Made by a program: the position numbers and the translations under genes
Part shown: in pieces, positions 43,150 through 54,540 of the stretch
Layout of the letters: every line of letters starts with the position of its first letter
Position numbering within the stretch: position 1 is the stretch's first letter
The notes under the pieces: generated by a model
The model's database searches: none
The model's input: the letters and a program-made list of their open reading frames with translations, nothing else
What the model was told of the DNA's origin: nothing
Assembly: GCA_947040455.1 (NCBI GenBank)
Contig: CAMRBN010000002.1
Coordinates: forward strand, 92,803-156,802
Reading direction: 5' to 3'
Length of the DNA stretch: 64,000 nucleotides
DNA from: an uncultured Mycoplasma sp.
Lineage (GTDB): Bacteria > Bacillota_I > Bacilli_A > Mycoplasmatales > Metamycoplasmataceae

Positions 43150-43995
43150 ATGGCAATTAAGCACTTAAAGCCAACCACAAATGGTCAACGTAATATGACA
43201 GTTCTTGATTATAAAGCAAACCTTAGTGGTGACAAACCAGAAAAATCATTGTTAGTAAATCTTCCTACACATTCAGGAAGAAATAACCAAGGAAAAATTA
43301 CTACAAGACATAAGGGTGGAAGAGTTAAAAGAAAATATAGAATTATTGATTTTAAAAGAACTAAAGATGGAATTGAAGGAAGAGTTGTTTCAATTGAATA
43401 CGATCCAAATCGTAGTGCCAACATTTGTTTAATTAATTACATTGATGGTGAAAAAAGATACATTATTCAACCTAAAGGATTAAAAGTTGGTGACTCTATT
43501 TTTTCAGGACCTGAAGCAGATATCAAACCAGGTAATTGTTTACCTTTGGAAAATATTCCTGAAGGTACAACAGTTCACAATATTGAGATACAACCAGGAG
43601 GAGGAGCTAAGTTAGCTCGTTCAGCTGGAACAAGTGCTCAAATATTGGGTAGAGATGACAAAGGTAAATATTTAATATTGCGTCTTAAATCTGGAGAAGT
43701 TAGAAAGTTCTTGCCAAAAGCTAGAGCAACAATTGGTGTAGTTGGAAATGAAGAACATTCACTTATCAATATTGGTAAAGCTGGACGTAATCGTCATAAA
43801 GGAATCAGACCTACAGTTCGTGGTTCTGTTATGAATCCAATCGATCACCCTCATGGTGGTGGTGAAGGTAAACAACCTATAGGACGTAAATCTCCAATGA
43901 CTCCTTGAGGTAAAAAAGCTCTTGGTGTTAAAACTAGAGATAATAAAAAAGCTTCAACAAAATTAATTGTTAAGAGAAGAAGAGAGGGTAAATAA
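43150..43995 (+). CDS. rplB: 50S ribosomal protein L2
   Basis: [72 protein letters not shown]. Confidence 0.98.
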
Positions 43996-44273
43996 TGGCT
44001 AGATCACTTAAAAAAGGACCCTTTGCAGAAGATCACTTACTTAAAAAAGTTGAAGCGATTGTTTCGAAGAAAAATCCAAAAAAACCAATTCAAACTTGGT
44101 CAAGACGTTCAACAATTTTTCCTAATTTTGTTGGATTGACATTTCAAGTTCATAATGGAAGAAAATTTATAGATGTTTATGTTACTGATGATATGGTAGG
44201 TCATAAGTTAGGTGAGTTTTCACCAACTAGAACCTTTTCAGGTCATGGTAATGATAAAGGGAAGAAAAAATAA
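43995..44273 (+). CDS. rpsS: 30S ribosomal protein S19
   Basis: [71 protein letters not shown]. Confidence 0.98.
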   Translation: MARSLKKGPFAEDHLLKKVEAIVSKKNPKKPIQTWSRRSTIFPNFVGLTFQVHNGRKFIDVYVTDDMVGHKLGEFSPTRTFSGHGNDKGKKK

Positions 44274-44611
44274 TGAAAGTACAAGCATCAGCACAATTGA
44301 AATTACAAAGAATTTCACCAAGAAAAGCTCGTTTAGTTGCGGATCAAATAAGATACGAAACTACTTCAGAAGCTTTATCAATCTTGAACAACTCGAATAA
44401 AAAAGCTTCAAGATTATTTTTAAAGTTATTGAATTCAGCAATTGCAAATGCAATTAACACTAAAGGAATGGATGGAGACAAGTTATTCATTTCAGAAATG
44501 TTAGTTAATGAAGGACCAACTTTGAAAAGATTTCAACCTAGAGCTCAAGGCAGAGCGTTTCCAATATTAAAAAGAACTTCACACTTTGTAATTAAGTTAG
44601 AAGAAAAGTAG
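44273..44611 (+). CDS. rplV: 50S ribosomal protein L22
   Basis: LQRISPRKARLVADQIRYETTSEALSIL; GPTLKRFQPRAQGRAFPILKRTSHF. Confidence 0.97.
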   Translation: MKVQASAQLKLQRISPRKARLVADQIRYETTSEALSILNNSNKKASRLFLKLLNSAIANAINTKGMDGDKLFISEMLVNEGPTLKRFQPRAQGRAFPILKRTSHFVIKLEEK

Positions 44612-44623
44612 AGAGGGGTATTT

Positions 44624-45274
44624 ATGGGACAAAAAGTAAATCCAAATGGTTTCCGTTACGGTATAACCAAAGCACATAATGCTGTGTGAATAGCAGATAA
44701 ATCTAAGTTTTCAACTTATTTATTAGAAGATATGAAAATTCGTGAATATTTAGAAAAATTTGTTAGAGAATATCAAATTGGTAATGTAGTTATTAAAAGA
44801 ACACAAGATGAAAAAGTTTCAGTTCTTGTTTATACTGCAAAACCTGGAGTGGTTCTTGGTAATGAAGGTGCAAATCTTAAATTATTAACAACTAATATTC
44901 AAAAATTCACAAAAAATCGTCAATTGAAATTAAATTTAGAAATTATAGCAATAGAATTTCCAGAATTAAATGCTCGTTTAGTTGCAGAAGAAATAGCTGT
45001 TAAGTTAGAATCTCGTGCACCTTTTAGAGTTGCTCAAAAATTTGCAATTAGAAGTGCTTTAAAAGCTGGAGCTAAAGGTATCAAAACTAAAGTTTCAGGA
45101 AGATTAAATGGAGTTGATATGGCCCGTAGTGAAGGTTATACTGAAGGTGAAATGAAATTACATACTCTTAGACAAAATGTAGATTATTCAACAGCAACAG
45201 CAAGAACAACTTATGGTGCCATTGGTATTAAAGTTTGAATATCACTTGGAGATGTTATGGAAGGTGGTAAATAA
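44624..45274 (+). CDS. rpsC: 30S ribosomal protein S3
   Basis: [65 protein letters not shown]. Confidence 0.97.
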
Positions 45275-45708
45275 TGTTACAACCTAAAAGAACCAAACAT
45301 CGTAAAACATTTAGAATAAACCATGATAAAGGAGTTGCTTTTAAAGGTAACAAAGTTTCTTTTGGTGAATTCGGTTTACAAGCAAAAACTTCTAATTGAC
45401 TTTCTGCTAGACAAATAGAATCTGCAAGGATTGCTATTACTCGTAGAATGGGTCGTGAAGGACAAGTTATTATTAGAGTTTTCCCTCACTTATCTTTAAC
45501 ATCTAAACCAATTGGAGTAAGAATGGGTAAAGGTAAAGGAAACGTGGAAAAATGAGTAGCAGTTGTAAAAGTTAATACAATGTTATTCGAAGTTTCGGGA
45601 GTTAGTGAAGAAATAGCTAAAGACGCCTTGAGACTGGGTGGTCATAAATTACCGGTTAGAGTAAAAATAGTTTCTAAAGCAGATAGTGAGGCGCAACATG
45701 CAATATAA
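45274..45708 (+). CDS. rplP: 50S ribosomal protein L16
   Basis: [73 protein letters not shown]. Confidence 0.97.
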
Positions 45709-46003
45709 TGTAATCCAAAAAAAATCTCAAAATGAACTTTTGGAATTAATCAATGAATTGAAAGCAGAATTGTTTTTATTAAGATTTAAAAATAAAACAG
45801 GACAACAAGATCAAACACATAAGATTAAAATGGTGCGTAGAGATATTGCTAAAGCATTAACTGCTTTAAAAAATATTGATAATCCTTTAGTTGTGAAAAA
45901 AGAAGTTAAAACTTCTAAAATGAAAGAAATTAAAAAAGTTTCTTCGAAAACAAATAATGCAGAAAAAAAAGCATCAAAAACAAAAGATAAGGAAGTGAAA
46001 TAA
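45698..46003 (+). CDS. rpmC: 50S ribosomal protein L29 with C-terminal extension
   Basis: [44 protein letters not shown] followed by Lys-rich tail. Confidence 0.93.
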   Translation: MQYNVIQKKSQNELLELINELKAELFLLRFKNKTGQQDQTHKIKMVRRDIAKALTALKNIDNPLVVKKEVKTSKMKEIKKVSSKTNNAEKKASKTKDKEVK

Positions 46004-46287
46004 TGGAACAAGTCGAACAAACTGTTAGAAAAAATTCTAGAAAATCACTTACCGGAATAGTTGTTTCAACTAAAAACAATAAAACGATTATTGTTGCTGT
46101 TGACATATATGTAAAACACCCTTTGTATAACAAGCGTTTTAAACAAACAAAACGTTTTGCTGCTCATGATGAAGAAGGAATTGCAAAAATGGGAGATATT
46201 GTTAAAATCACTAGTACAAGACCAATATCTAAAACTAAAAGCTTTCGTTTAGAAAAAATAAGAGAAATTGCGAAAGAAGGTAAATAA
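46003..46287 (+). CDS. rpsQ: 30S ribosomal protein S17
   Basis: [45 protein letters not shown]. Confidence 0.96.
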   Translation: MEQVEQTVRKNSRKSLTGIVVSTKNNKTIIVAVDIYVKHPLYNKRFKQTKRFAAHDEEGIAKMGDIVKITSTRPISKTKSFRLEKIREIAKEGK

Positions 46288-46655
46288 TGGTTTTAGAAAT
46301 GTCAAGACTAAATGTTGCTGATAATTCTGGTGCAAAAATTGTCGGAGTTATTAGGAACATTGGTGGATCTGTGAAGAAATCTTCTAATATTGGAGATATT
46401 ATAGTGTGTTCTATTAAAAAAGCTACTCCTAATGGTGTAGTAAAAGAAGGACAAGTTGTAAGAGCGGTTATTGTAAGAACCAAATATGGTGTGAAGAGAA
46501 AAGACGGATCACATATTAGATTTGATGATAATGCAGTAGTTATTCTTAAGGAAGATGGAACTCCTAGGGGTACTCGTGTTTTTGGACCAATTGCTCGTGA
46601 ATTAAGAGAAAAAGGATATCTAAAGATTGCTTCACTAGCGTCTGAAGTATTATAG
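46287..46655 (+). CDS. rplN: 50S ribosomal protein L14
   Basis: [53 protein letters not shown]. Confidence 0.98.
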   Translation: MVLEMSRLNVADNSGAKIVGVIRNIGGSVKKSSNIGDIIVCSIKKATPNGVVKEGQVVRAVIVRTKYGVKRKDGSHIRFDDNAVVILKEDGTPRGTRVFGPIARELREKGYLKIASLASEVL

Positions 46656-46665
46656 GAAGGTTATT

Positions 46666-46983
46666 ATGAAATTAAGAAAAAATGATGAAGTAGTAATTCT
46701 TGCTGGATCAGAAAAAGGGAAATCAGGATTTATTATTAAGATTGATAACAAAACTGAAAGAGTTTTGATAAAAGATATTAATATGGTTACCAAACACATT
46801 AAGCCAACACAAGAAAAAACAGAAGGTTCAATTGAACAAAGAGAAGCTTCAGTACATATTTCAAATGTTGCCCTTAAAACAAAACACTCAAAAAAAGGTG
46901 TTAACGAACCAACTAAAATTGGTTTCAAAATAGTTGATGGAAAAAAAGTTCGTTTTGAAAGAAAAACAGGAAAGGAAGTTTAA
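46666..46983 (+). CDS. rplX: 50S ribosomal protein L24
   Basis: LRKNDEVVILAGSEKGKSGFIIKIDNKTERVLIKDINMVTKHIKPTQE. Confidence 0.96.
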   Translation: MKLRKNDEVVILAGSEKGKSGFIIKIDNKTERVLIKDINMVTKHIKPTQEKTEGSIEQREASVHISNVALKTKHSKKGVNEPTKIGFKIVDGKKVRFERKTGKEV

Positions 46984-46986
46984 TTT

Positions 46987-47538
46987 ATGGAAACAGTTTT
47001 ACATACTAAATATAATAAAGACATCGTTCCTGCTTTAATGAAAGAATTTAATTATTCATCTGTTATGGAAGTTCCAAGAATAGAGAAAATTGTTCTTAAT
47101 ATGACGGCCGGTCGTGAAGTTACTAATTCAAAAGCTATTGAAGAAGTGCATAATGAATTAACTCTTATTACTGGTCAAAAACCAGCTGAAACAAGAGCGA
47201 GAAAATCATTGGCATCTTGAAAGTTACGTGAAGGAATGCCTATGGGAGGGAAAGTTACTCTGAGAAGAGATAAAGCTTGAGCCTTTCTATATGAATTAAT
47301 TAATGTATCTATTCCTAGAATCAGAGATTTTAGAGGAGTTAATGTTAAGGCTTTTGATGGTTCAGGAAACTTCGCCATCGGAATTAAAGAACAAATCATT
47401 TTTCCATCAATTTCATTTGATAAGATTAGAAAGATAAAAGGTTTGGATATTATTATTGTCACAACCGCAAAAACAGACAAAGAAGCATTTGCTTTATTAG
47501 AAAAATTAGGGATGCCTTTTAGTAAAGGTAATAAGTAG
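46987..47538 (+). CDS. rplE: 50S ribosomal protein L5
   Basis: [73 protein letters not shown]. Confidence 0.97.
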
Positions 47539-47546
47539 GTATAGTT

Positions 47547-47732
47547 ATGGCAAAAAAATCATTAAAAATAAAAGCTGCTAGACACCCTAAATTTAGTGCT
47601 AGAGAATATACACGTTGTCAATTATGTGGACGTCCTCATTCAGTTCTTAAGAAATTCGAAATATGTAGAATTTGTTTTAGAAAATTAGCACACGAAGGTA
47701 AAATTCCTGGAATAAAGAAAGCGAGTTGATAA
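47547..47732 (+). CDS. rpsN: 30S ribosomal protein S14 type Z
   Basis: [41 protein letters not shown]; zinc CXXC motifs. Confidence 0.97.
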
Positions 47733-47733
47733 T

Positions 47734-48132
47734 ATGGCATTTATTACAGATCCAATAGCAGATATGATTGTTCGTATCAAAATGGCGAACTCAAGAAAAC
47801 ACAAAACAGTTATGATACCTCATTCAAATACTAAAATAAAAATTTTGGAAATTATGAAAAGAGAAGGATACGTTAGTGAATTCGAAGTTAATGCAAACGG
47901 AGTTAAAAAAGAAATTATTTTAACTTTAAAATATAAAGGTAATGAAAGAGTTATTACTGATATAAAAAGAATTTCAAAACCAGGACTTAGAGTTTATTCA
48001 GAAGTTGAATCTATTCCTAAAGTTTTATCAGGGTTTGGAATTGCAATTATTTCTACTTCAAAAGGAATAATTACAGATAAAGAAGCGAGAAAGGCAAATA
48101 TAGGTGGCGAAGTGCTAGCCTATGTTTGATAA
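47734..48132 (+). CDS. rpsH: 30S ribosomal protein S8
   Basis: [65 protein letters not shown]. Confidence 0.97.
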
Positions 48133-48138
48133 GAAAAT

Positions 48139-48678
48139 ATGTCAAGAGTCGGAAATAGAGTTTTAGAAATACCAACAGGTGTTACTATCGATATAAAAGA
48201 AACACTTATTGAAATAAGTGGTTCTAGAGGTACTTTGTCTCGTATTTTTTCACCTTTAATATCTGTAAAAGTAGAAGACAATAAGTTAACAACAGTAAGA
48301 GCTAATGAAGAAAAACACACCAAGCAATTACATGGAACAACAAACTCTTTAATATCAGGAATGATTATTGGTGTTTCAACTGGTTTTACTAAAAAACTTT
48401 TAATTAAGGGTGTTGGTTATAAGGCAATGGTTGCTGGAGAAGAATTAGAAGTTCACGCTGGTTATTCACATCCACATAAATTACAAATACCTGCAGACAT
48501 CAAGTTAGAATTACCAAAAGCTACTGAAATAATTGTTTCAGGTAATGACAAACAATCTGTTGGAGAATTTTCTGCTAAAATCAGAAAAATCAGAAAACCG
48601 AATGTTTATTCAGGTAAAGGAATAATGTACGACAATGAAGTTATTCGTCGTAAAGAGGGGAAAGCTTCTTCTAAGTAG
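48139..48678 (+). CDS. rplF: 50S ribosomal protein L6
   Basis: MSRVGNRVLEIPTGVTIDI; GVGYKAMVAGEELEVHAGYSHPHKLQIP; GKGIMYDNEVIRRKEGK. Confidence 0.97.
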   Translation: MSRVGNRVLEIPTGVTIDIKETLIEISGSRGTLSRIFSPLISVKVEDNKLTTVRANEEKHTKQLHGTTNSLISGMIIGVSTGFTKKLLIKGVGYKAMVAGEELEVHAGYSHPHKLQIPADIKLELPKATEIIVSGNDKQSVGEFSAKIRKIRKPNVYSGKGIMYDNEVIRRKEGKASSK

Positions 48679-48691
48679 GTAGGTAAAATAT

Positions 48692-49042
48692 ATGGCAACA
48701 AAATCAAGAAATCAAGCAAGATTAAAAAAACATCTTAAAATAAGAACTAAAATAAGTGGGACACCAATTATCCCTAGAGTATCTGTTCATAAATCTTTAC
48801 AAAATTTTTATGCACAATTAATTGATGATACCACAGGTAAAACTTTGGCATCAGTTTCAACTATTAAGGATGAAGTTTATGGCGGTAACGTTAAAGCTGC
48901 ACAAAAAGTTGGTAAAGAATTAGGAATTAAGATCAAGAAATTAAAAATTGAAAAAATAGTTTTTGATCGTTCAGGATATCTTTATCATGGACGTATACAA
49001 GCTTTTGCTGATGCAATAAGAGAAGAAGGGATTAAGTTTTAG
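48692..49042 (+). CDS. rplR: 50S ribosomal protein L18
   Basis: [57 protein letters not shown]. Confidence 0.97.
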   Translation: MATKSRNQARLKKHLKIRTKISGTPIIPRVSVHKSLQNFYAQLIDDTTGKTLASVSTIKDEVYGGNVKAAQKVGKELGIKIKKLKIEKIVFDRSGYLYHGRIQAFADAIREEGIKF

Positions 49043-49044
49043 TT

Positions 49045-49767
49045 ATGGATAATACAAAAGAAAAAGTGGAACTAGCACAAAACAAAGTTCAATCAACACA
49101 AGATACTACAGCAGCTAACACTAATAAAGTGGAAGTTAAAAAAGTAGAGGGTACTCGTGAAGTTAATTCATCTCCAAAAGGCGGAGGGAAATCTCATTTT
49201 GCCTCTAATTCAACTAATTTTGTTAGAAAACCAAAAGGTGATGGAACAACAAATTCTAGAAAACGTCCTCCTATGAAAAAAAGAGTTAGTGAATTTGAAG
49301 AAAAAGTTATTGATATTGCAAGAGTAACGACTGTTGTAAAGGGTGGAAGAAGATTCTCATTCTCAGCAATTGTTATTATCGGTAATAAAAAAGGTAAAGT
49401 TGGAATTGGACATGGTAAAGCTAAAGAAGTTCCTGATTCAATTAAAAAAGCTATTAAAAATGCTCAAACAAACATGATTAATGTACCTATTATTAATAAA
49501 TCTACTATTCCTCACGAAATTCAAACTAAATATTTATCATCGAATGTATTATTGAAACCAGCTCCAAAAGGAAAAGGTATTATTGCATCGGGTACAGTGC
49601 GTTCTGTTGTTGAACTAGCTGGTATTACTGATATTTATACAAAATCATATGGTTCAAGAACTAAAGCAAATACAGCAAAAGCAACATTGAAAGCACTTTC
49701 GAAATTAAGAACAATAGAAGAAATTGCAAACTTAAGAGACATTAGTGTTAATCAAATTTTAAAATAA
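49045..49767 (+). CDS. rpsE: 30S ribosomal protein S5 with N-terminal extension
   Basis: [54 protein letters not shown]. Confidence 0.97.
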   Translation: MDNTKEKVELAQNKVQSTQDTTAANTNKVEVKKVEGTREVNSSPKGGGKSHFASNSTNFVRKPKGDGTTNSRKRPPMKKRVSEFEEKVIDIARVTTVVKGGRRFSFSAIVIIGNKKGKVGIGHGKAKEVPDSIKKAIKNAQTNMINVPIINKSTIPHEIQTKYLSSNVLLKPAPKGKGIIASGTVRSVVELAGITDIYTKSYGSRTKANTAKATLKALSKLRTIEEIANLRDISVNQILK

Positions 49768-49823
49768 TATTTTATTTTGAAAACAATTAACAAAAATTTT
49801 ATAAAATTTAAAAAGGAGTAAAT

Positions 49824-50261
49824 ATGAAATTACATTCACTTAAACCAAATGAAGGCGCACGTAAAGAAAAAACACGTGTAGGTCGTGGTCATTCTGCTGG
49901 AAAAGGTAAACAAGCTGGAAAAGGTCAATCAGGACAAAATAAAAGATCTGGAACTAGACCTGGTTTCGAGGGTGGACAAAATCCTTGATTTAGACGTGTT
50001 CCTAAAAGAGGGTTTAATAATGTTAATCATGTTGAATATCAAGTTGTTTCCTTAGAAGATTTAGAGTTGAATTTCGAAGCTAACGAGGAAGTTACTGTTG
50101 AAAAATTAAATAACCTTAAAATTGCTCGTAATAAAAACATGCCTGTTAAATTATTATCAAATGGAACTGTGACTAAAAAATTAATAGTTAAAATTAATGC
50201 TGCTTCACAAAGCGCAATCAAACAAATAGAAGAAGCTGGCGGAAGCGTAGAGGTTATTTAA
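49824..50261 (+). CDS. rplO: 50S ribosomal protein L15
   Basis: [66 protein letters not shown]. Confidence 0.97.
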
Positions 50262-50262
50262 C

Positions 50263-51756
50263 TTGAAATTCTTCAAAAGAATTGGAACATCAATCTCACT
50301 TTTCTTTTCAAGAATTTTTTTGTTTTTTCAAAAACATTTAGTTGACAATTTTAAAGATAAAGTTTTAACTAAAAAAATTATTTTTACATTAATGATGATG
50401 TCATTTTTTGTTATTATTGGATCCATAACTGTTCCTGGAGTAAAAATAGTTGAGGGAGAAAATATTGATCCTAATAATTTTTTCGGTATTTTAAATACTA
50501 TTGGAGGAGGAGGTCTTAGAAGATTTTCTCTTGTTTCATTAGGGATAAGTCCCTTCATTTCTGCTTCAATTATTATGACTTTTGCGCAAACAAAATTATT
50601 TCCTCCAATTTATCGTTTGTCACAATCAGGACCTGCTGGTAGAGTTAAGATTAATTATATAACTCGAACATTAACTTTTTTGATAGCGATTATTCAAGCA
50701 ATGGTGCTGACACAATCTTTACAAACTGGAACAATAGGTTTTGTTGAGTTATCTCCTGAATTTAATCAAGGGTGATTTGTTTATTTGGTATTGCCACTTG
50801 TAATGGTAGCCGGTTCTTTTTTATCATTATTCATTTCAGAACAAATTACTAATAAGGGTGTAGGAAATGGAACATCATTATTGATTTTAACAGGAACAAT
50901 TATATCTTTACCACCAATTTTTACGGCAGCATTTGAACAAATGATACCTGCCGGTGCAGCTGGTACAGAGTTATTGACTGGTATTGTTTATTTTATTTTA
51001 TATATATTAGCTTTTATTTTGGTGATGTATTTAATTAATATTGTTTATCAAGCTGAGCGAAAAATTCCTATTCAACATATCGGATCTGGAAGAAGTCGAA
51101 GCGTTAAAGAACTTTCCTATTTACCCTTAAAAATAAATGCAGCTGGTGTAATGCCTGTTATTTTCGGAATGTTAATTACTTCTTTCCCATTGATGATTAT
51201 TAACTTCATTGCTGGTTTTCTTGATGAAACATATTTGACAATTGTTTGATTCCAAAAAAACTTTTTACTAACAGCTCCTATTGGTTTATTAATCTTTTCA
51301 GTATCTGTTTTTATTTTTACAATCATTATGGGTCTACAACAATCAAGAATTGATAAAATGGTTGAAGATTTCAATCGTAATTCAACTTATATTCCTGGAA
51401 TTAGACCTGGAGAACAAACAGAAGATTATTTAACATCTATAGTTATGAGGTTATCAATTTTTTCAGCATTTTATTTAACTGTTTTAGCTTCCATAGAATA
51501 CATAATGCAAATATCCGGGGTAAATCCAACAATAACTTTTGGAGGAACGTCGTTGATGATTATAGTATCTGTTTCCATTGAAACAATGGAACAAATTAGA
51601 GTTCGTTATAAAACATCAAATGTTCGAAAAACACAAAAAAATAAAACAGAAATTATCGCTCAAGAAGTTTATGATTTCACAAAAATGACAAGAGATATAG
51701 AGTTATTAAATGAAGACTATGATAACGACAGTAGAAATGGATCAATATTATGATAA
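50263..51756 (+). CDS. secY: Protein translocase subunit SecY
   Basis: TTG start; RFSLVSLGISPFISASIIMTF; YQAERKIPIQHIG; IPGIRPGEQTEDYL; last sense codon TGA (Trp) then TAA. Confidence 0.96.
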
Positions 51757-52400
51757 AACAAACAAAAAACATTATTTTCTTAGGAGCTCCTGGAACTGGT
51801 AAGGGAACAATTTCTTCAGAATTGCAAAAAGCCATGGCTATTAAACATATTTCGACTGGAGATATTTTTCGTGAAGAAATTAAAAACGAAACATCTCTAG
51901 GATTAAAAATCAAAGAAATTGTCGCTTCAGGTTCATATGTAACCGATGATATTACTAATGAAGTTGTCAAAAAAACAGTTATGGAATTAAAAGAATCACA
52001 AACAAATTATATTTTGGATGGTTATCCAAGAACTGTAGAACAAGCGGATTTTTTAAATAATTTAAATCAAGATGAATTTATGGTGATTCTCTTAGAATTA
52101 TCAGAAGATAAAATTGTGGCAAGATTATCACAAAGATTGTTTTGTTCTGAATGTAAAAAAACATATAATGATTCAAGTATGAAATCAAGCAAGCATCCTT
52201 ATTGTGAATCAGACAACACCTTATTAGTAACTAGAGCTGATGACGAACCACAAGCAATCATTAAACGTTTACAAGTATATAATGATCAAACGAAAATATT
52301 GATTGATTATTATAGTGAGAAATCAATGCTTGTAAGAATTGATTCTGATTCAGAAATTGAAACAATTGTTACTCAAATAATAGAAATGTACAACAAATAA
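51750..52400 (+). CDS. adk: Adenylate kinase
   Basis: IIFLGAPGTGKGTISSELQK; ILDGYPRTVEQADFL. Confidence 0.97.
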   Translation: MIKQTKNIIFLGAPGTGKGTISSELQKAMAIKHISTGDIFREEIKNETSLGLKIKEIVASGSYVTDDITNEVVKKTVMELKESQTNYILDGYPRTVEQADFLNNLNQDEFMVILLELSEDKIVARLSQRLFCSECKKTYNDSSMKSSKHPYCESDNTLLVTRADDEPQAIIKRLQVYNDQTKILIDYYSEKSMLVRIDSDSEIETIVTQIIEMYNK

Positions 52401-53140
52401 TGAGTTTGATAAAAACTGATGAAGAAATAAAGTTGATTACTGAATCATGTGCCATTTTATCAAAGGTCAAAAAAATACTTTTTGATGCAATAAAACCTGG
52501 AATTTCGTTACTAGAATTGGATAAGATTGCTTTTGAAGAAATTGTAAAAAGAGGTGGTAAACCTGCTTTTCTTGGATACCAAGGTTTTGTAGGAACTATC
52601 TGTACATCGGTTAATGAAGAATTAATTCACGGAATCCCTTCTAATAGAGTTTTGCTTGAAGGAGATCTTGTCTCAATTGATGCTGGTGTTATTTATCAAG
52701 GTTATTTTTCTGATTCAGCATTTACCAAGGCTGTTGGAAATCCTAGTGAAGAAGATGATTATTTAATTAAGGTTGCAGAAGAAGCTTTCGAAAAAGGTCT
52801 TCAAGCGATTAAGAAAGGTGCAACAACGGGAGATATTGCATTTGCAATAGGTTCCTTTATAAAATCTAAGAACCTTTATACACCAGATGAATTTAGCGGA
52901 CATGGAATTGGAAAAGCTCTTCATGAAGAACCATATGTTTATAATGATGGTCAAAAAGGTAAGGGTATGATTTTGAAAGACAATATGGTTATTTGTATAG
53001 AACCAATGATTCTTCAAAAATCAAAAAAAATCAAAATTTTAAAAGATGGTTGAACTGTTATTTCTAAAAACAATAAAAAAACAAGTCATTTTGAACAAAC
53101 GGTACTTATAAAAAATGGCAAAGGGATTGTTTTAACTTAA
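52400..53140 (+). CDS. map: Methionine aminopeptidase type I
   Basis: KPAFLGYQGFVGTICTSVNEELIHGIPSNRVLLEGDLVSIDAGVIYQGYFSDSAFT; FSGHGIGKALHEEPYVYND. Confidence 0.96.
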
Positions 53141-53238
53141 TATTCATAAAACTATATTTATGCAAAAATGTTGATTTTATCTATAAATTTGGTATTATTT
53201 TAAATATAATATTTTTAATTTAAATTTGAACAAAAAAC

Positions 53239-53320
53239 CTGGCATACATTAATTTTTTTTTAATAGTCATAAGCCCAGGGATTTCTTTAAAAGATTAGCA
53301 TCAATTGCTTTTAAAGAAAT
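53239..53320 (+). ncRNA. Two abutting hairpins in a ~220-nt putative leader upstream of infA (structured leader or small RNA)
   Basis: TATAAT at 53205-53210; outer CCTGGC.../GCCCAGG; then perfect 13-bp stem ATTTCTTTAAAAG-loop-CTTTTAAAGAAAT (53281-53320). Confidence 0.45.
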
Positions 53321-53433
53321 TAATAAAAATAATTGAATAACGGATTTCAGATAAATACAATAAATTTATTTATATTCATCAAAAATAGAAAGGAATTCTT
53401 TTGTTTTATTAAAAAAATAAAAGAAAACACAAT

Positions 53434-53649
53434 ATGGCAAATGAAGCGTTAAAAATGATTGGAAAAGTAACAAAATGCTTTTCAACAACTGAATATGAAG
53501 TTGAATGTGAAAACAACTTAAAAATAAAAGCAAGAGTATCTGGTAAGATGAGAATTCACCAAATTCGAATATTACCTGGTGATACTGTAGATGTCGAGAT
53601 CAGTCCTTATGACTGAACTCAAGGCAGAATTGTTTTTAGACATAAATAA
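53434..53649 (+). CDS. infA: Translation initiation factor IF-1
   Basis: MIGKVTKCFSTTEYEVECENNLKIKARVSGKMRIHQIRILPGDTVDVEISPYDWTQGRIVFRHK. Confidence 0.97.
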
Positions 53650-53661
53650 CCAAGGAGAAAG

Positions 53662-53775
53662 ATGAAAGTCAGAGCATCAGTAAAAACAATGTGTAAAGAT
53701 TGTAAAATAATAAAAAGAAAGGGCGTTGTTCGTGCTATTTGTATTCAACCAAAGCACAAACAAAGACAAGGTTAA
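53662..53775 (+). CDS. rpmJ: 50S ribosomal protein L36
   Basis: [37 protein letters not shown], absent from the ORF track. Confidence 0.97.
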   Translation: MKVRASVKTMCKDCKIIKRKGVVRAICIQPKHKQRQG

Positions 53776-53778
53776 TTA

Positions 53779-54144
53779 ATGGCTAGAATACTAAATGTTG
53801 AGATTCCAAATAATAAACGTGTAGTGATTTCACTAACATATATTTTTGGAATCGGAAAAAATCTATCTAAAAAAATATTAGAAGAAACAAAAATAAATGA
53901 AGATACAAAAGTTGCTAATCTTACAGAGGATCAATTAAGTGCAATTAGAAAAGCAGCAAGTAAGTATGTTACTGAAGGTGATTTAAGAAGAGAAGTGGGA
54001 ATTAACATTAAGCGTTTAATGGAAATTAAATCTTATCGTGGAATTCGTCATAGAAAAGGATTACCTGTTAGAGGGCAAGTTACTAAGAAAAATGCTCGTA
54101 CAAGAAAAGGACCAAGAAATAGTCCAACAGGTAAGAAGAAGTAG
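53779..54144 (+). CDS. rpsM: 30S ribosomal protein S13
   Basis: [63 protein letters not shown]. Confidence 0.97.
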   Translation: MARILNVEIPNNKRVVISLTYIFGIGKNLSKKILEETKINEDTKVANLTEDQLSAIRKAASKYVTEGDLRREVGINIKRLMEIKSYRGIRHRKGLPVRGQVTKKNARTRKGPRNSPTGKKK

Positions 54145-54156
54145 GGGGATGTAATT

Positions 54157-54540
54157 ATGGCTAAAAAAACTAAAAAAAGAATAATTGTTAGCGGCGTTGC
54201 CCACATTCATTCAACTCACCAAAATACAATAGTATCTTTTGCTGATGAACAAGGAAACGTGTTTGCATGATCATCTTCAGGAGCTATTGGATATAAGGGT
54301 ACAAAGAAAAAAACACCTTATGCAGCAGGTTTGGCTGCAGCAGCAGCTTCTGAAGAAGCAAAGAAATTTGGAATTAAAGAAGTCGATGTTAAATTAAAGG
54401 GAATAGGTCCCGGAAAAGATGCTGCTCGTAAACAAATAGAAGTTTCTGGTATAGTGATTAAAGGTATTGAAGATGTTACTCCAATTCCTCACAATGGAAC
54501 TAGACCACCTAAGAAAATTTTAAAGAGAAGGAGAGCATAA
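54157..54540 (+). CDS. rpsK: 30S ribosomal protein S11
   Basis: [77 protein letters not shown]. Confidence 0.97.

Noticed and set aside
53239-53320. 5S rRNA, SRP RNA, tmRNA or RNase P RNA in the map-infA gap
   Set aside because: Size and conserved motifs of those RNAs were not found; retained only as an unclassified structured leader.
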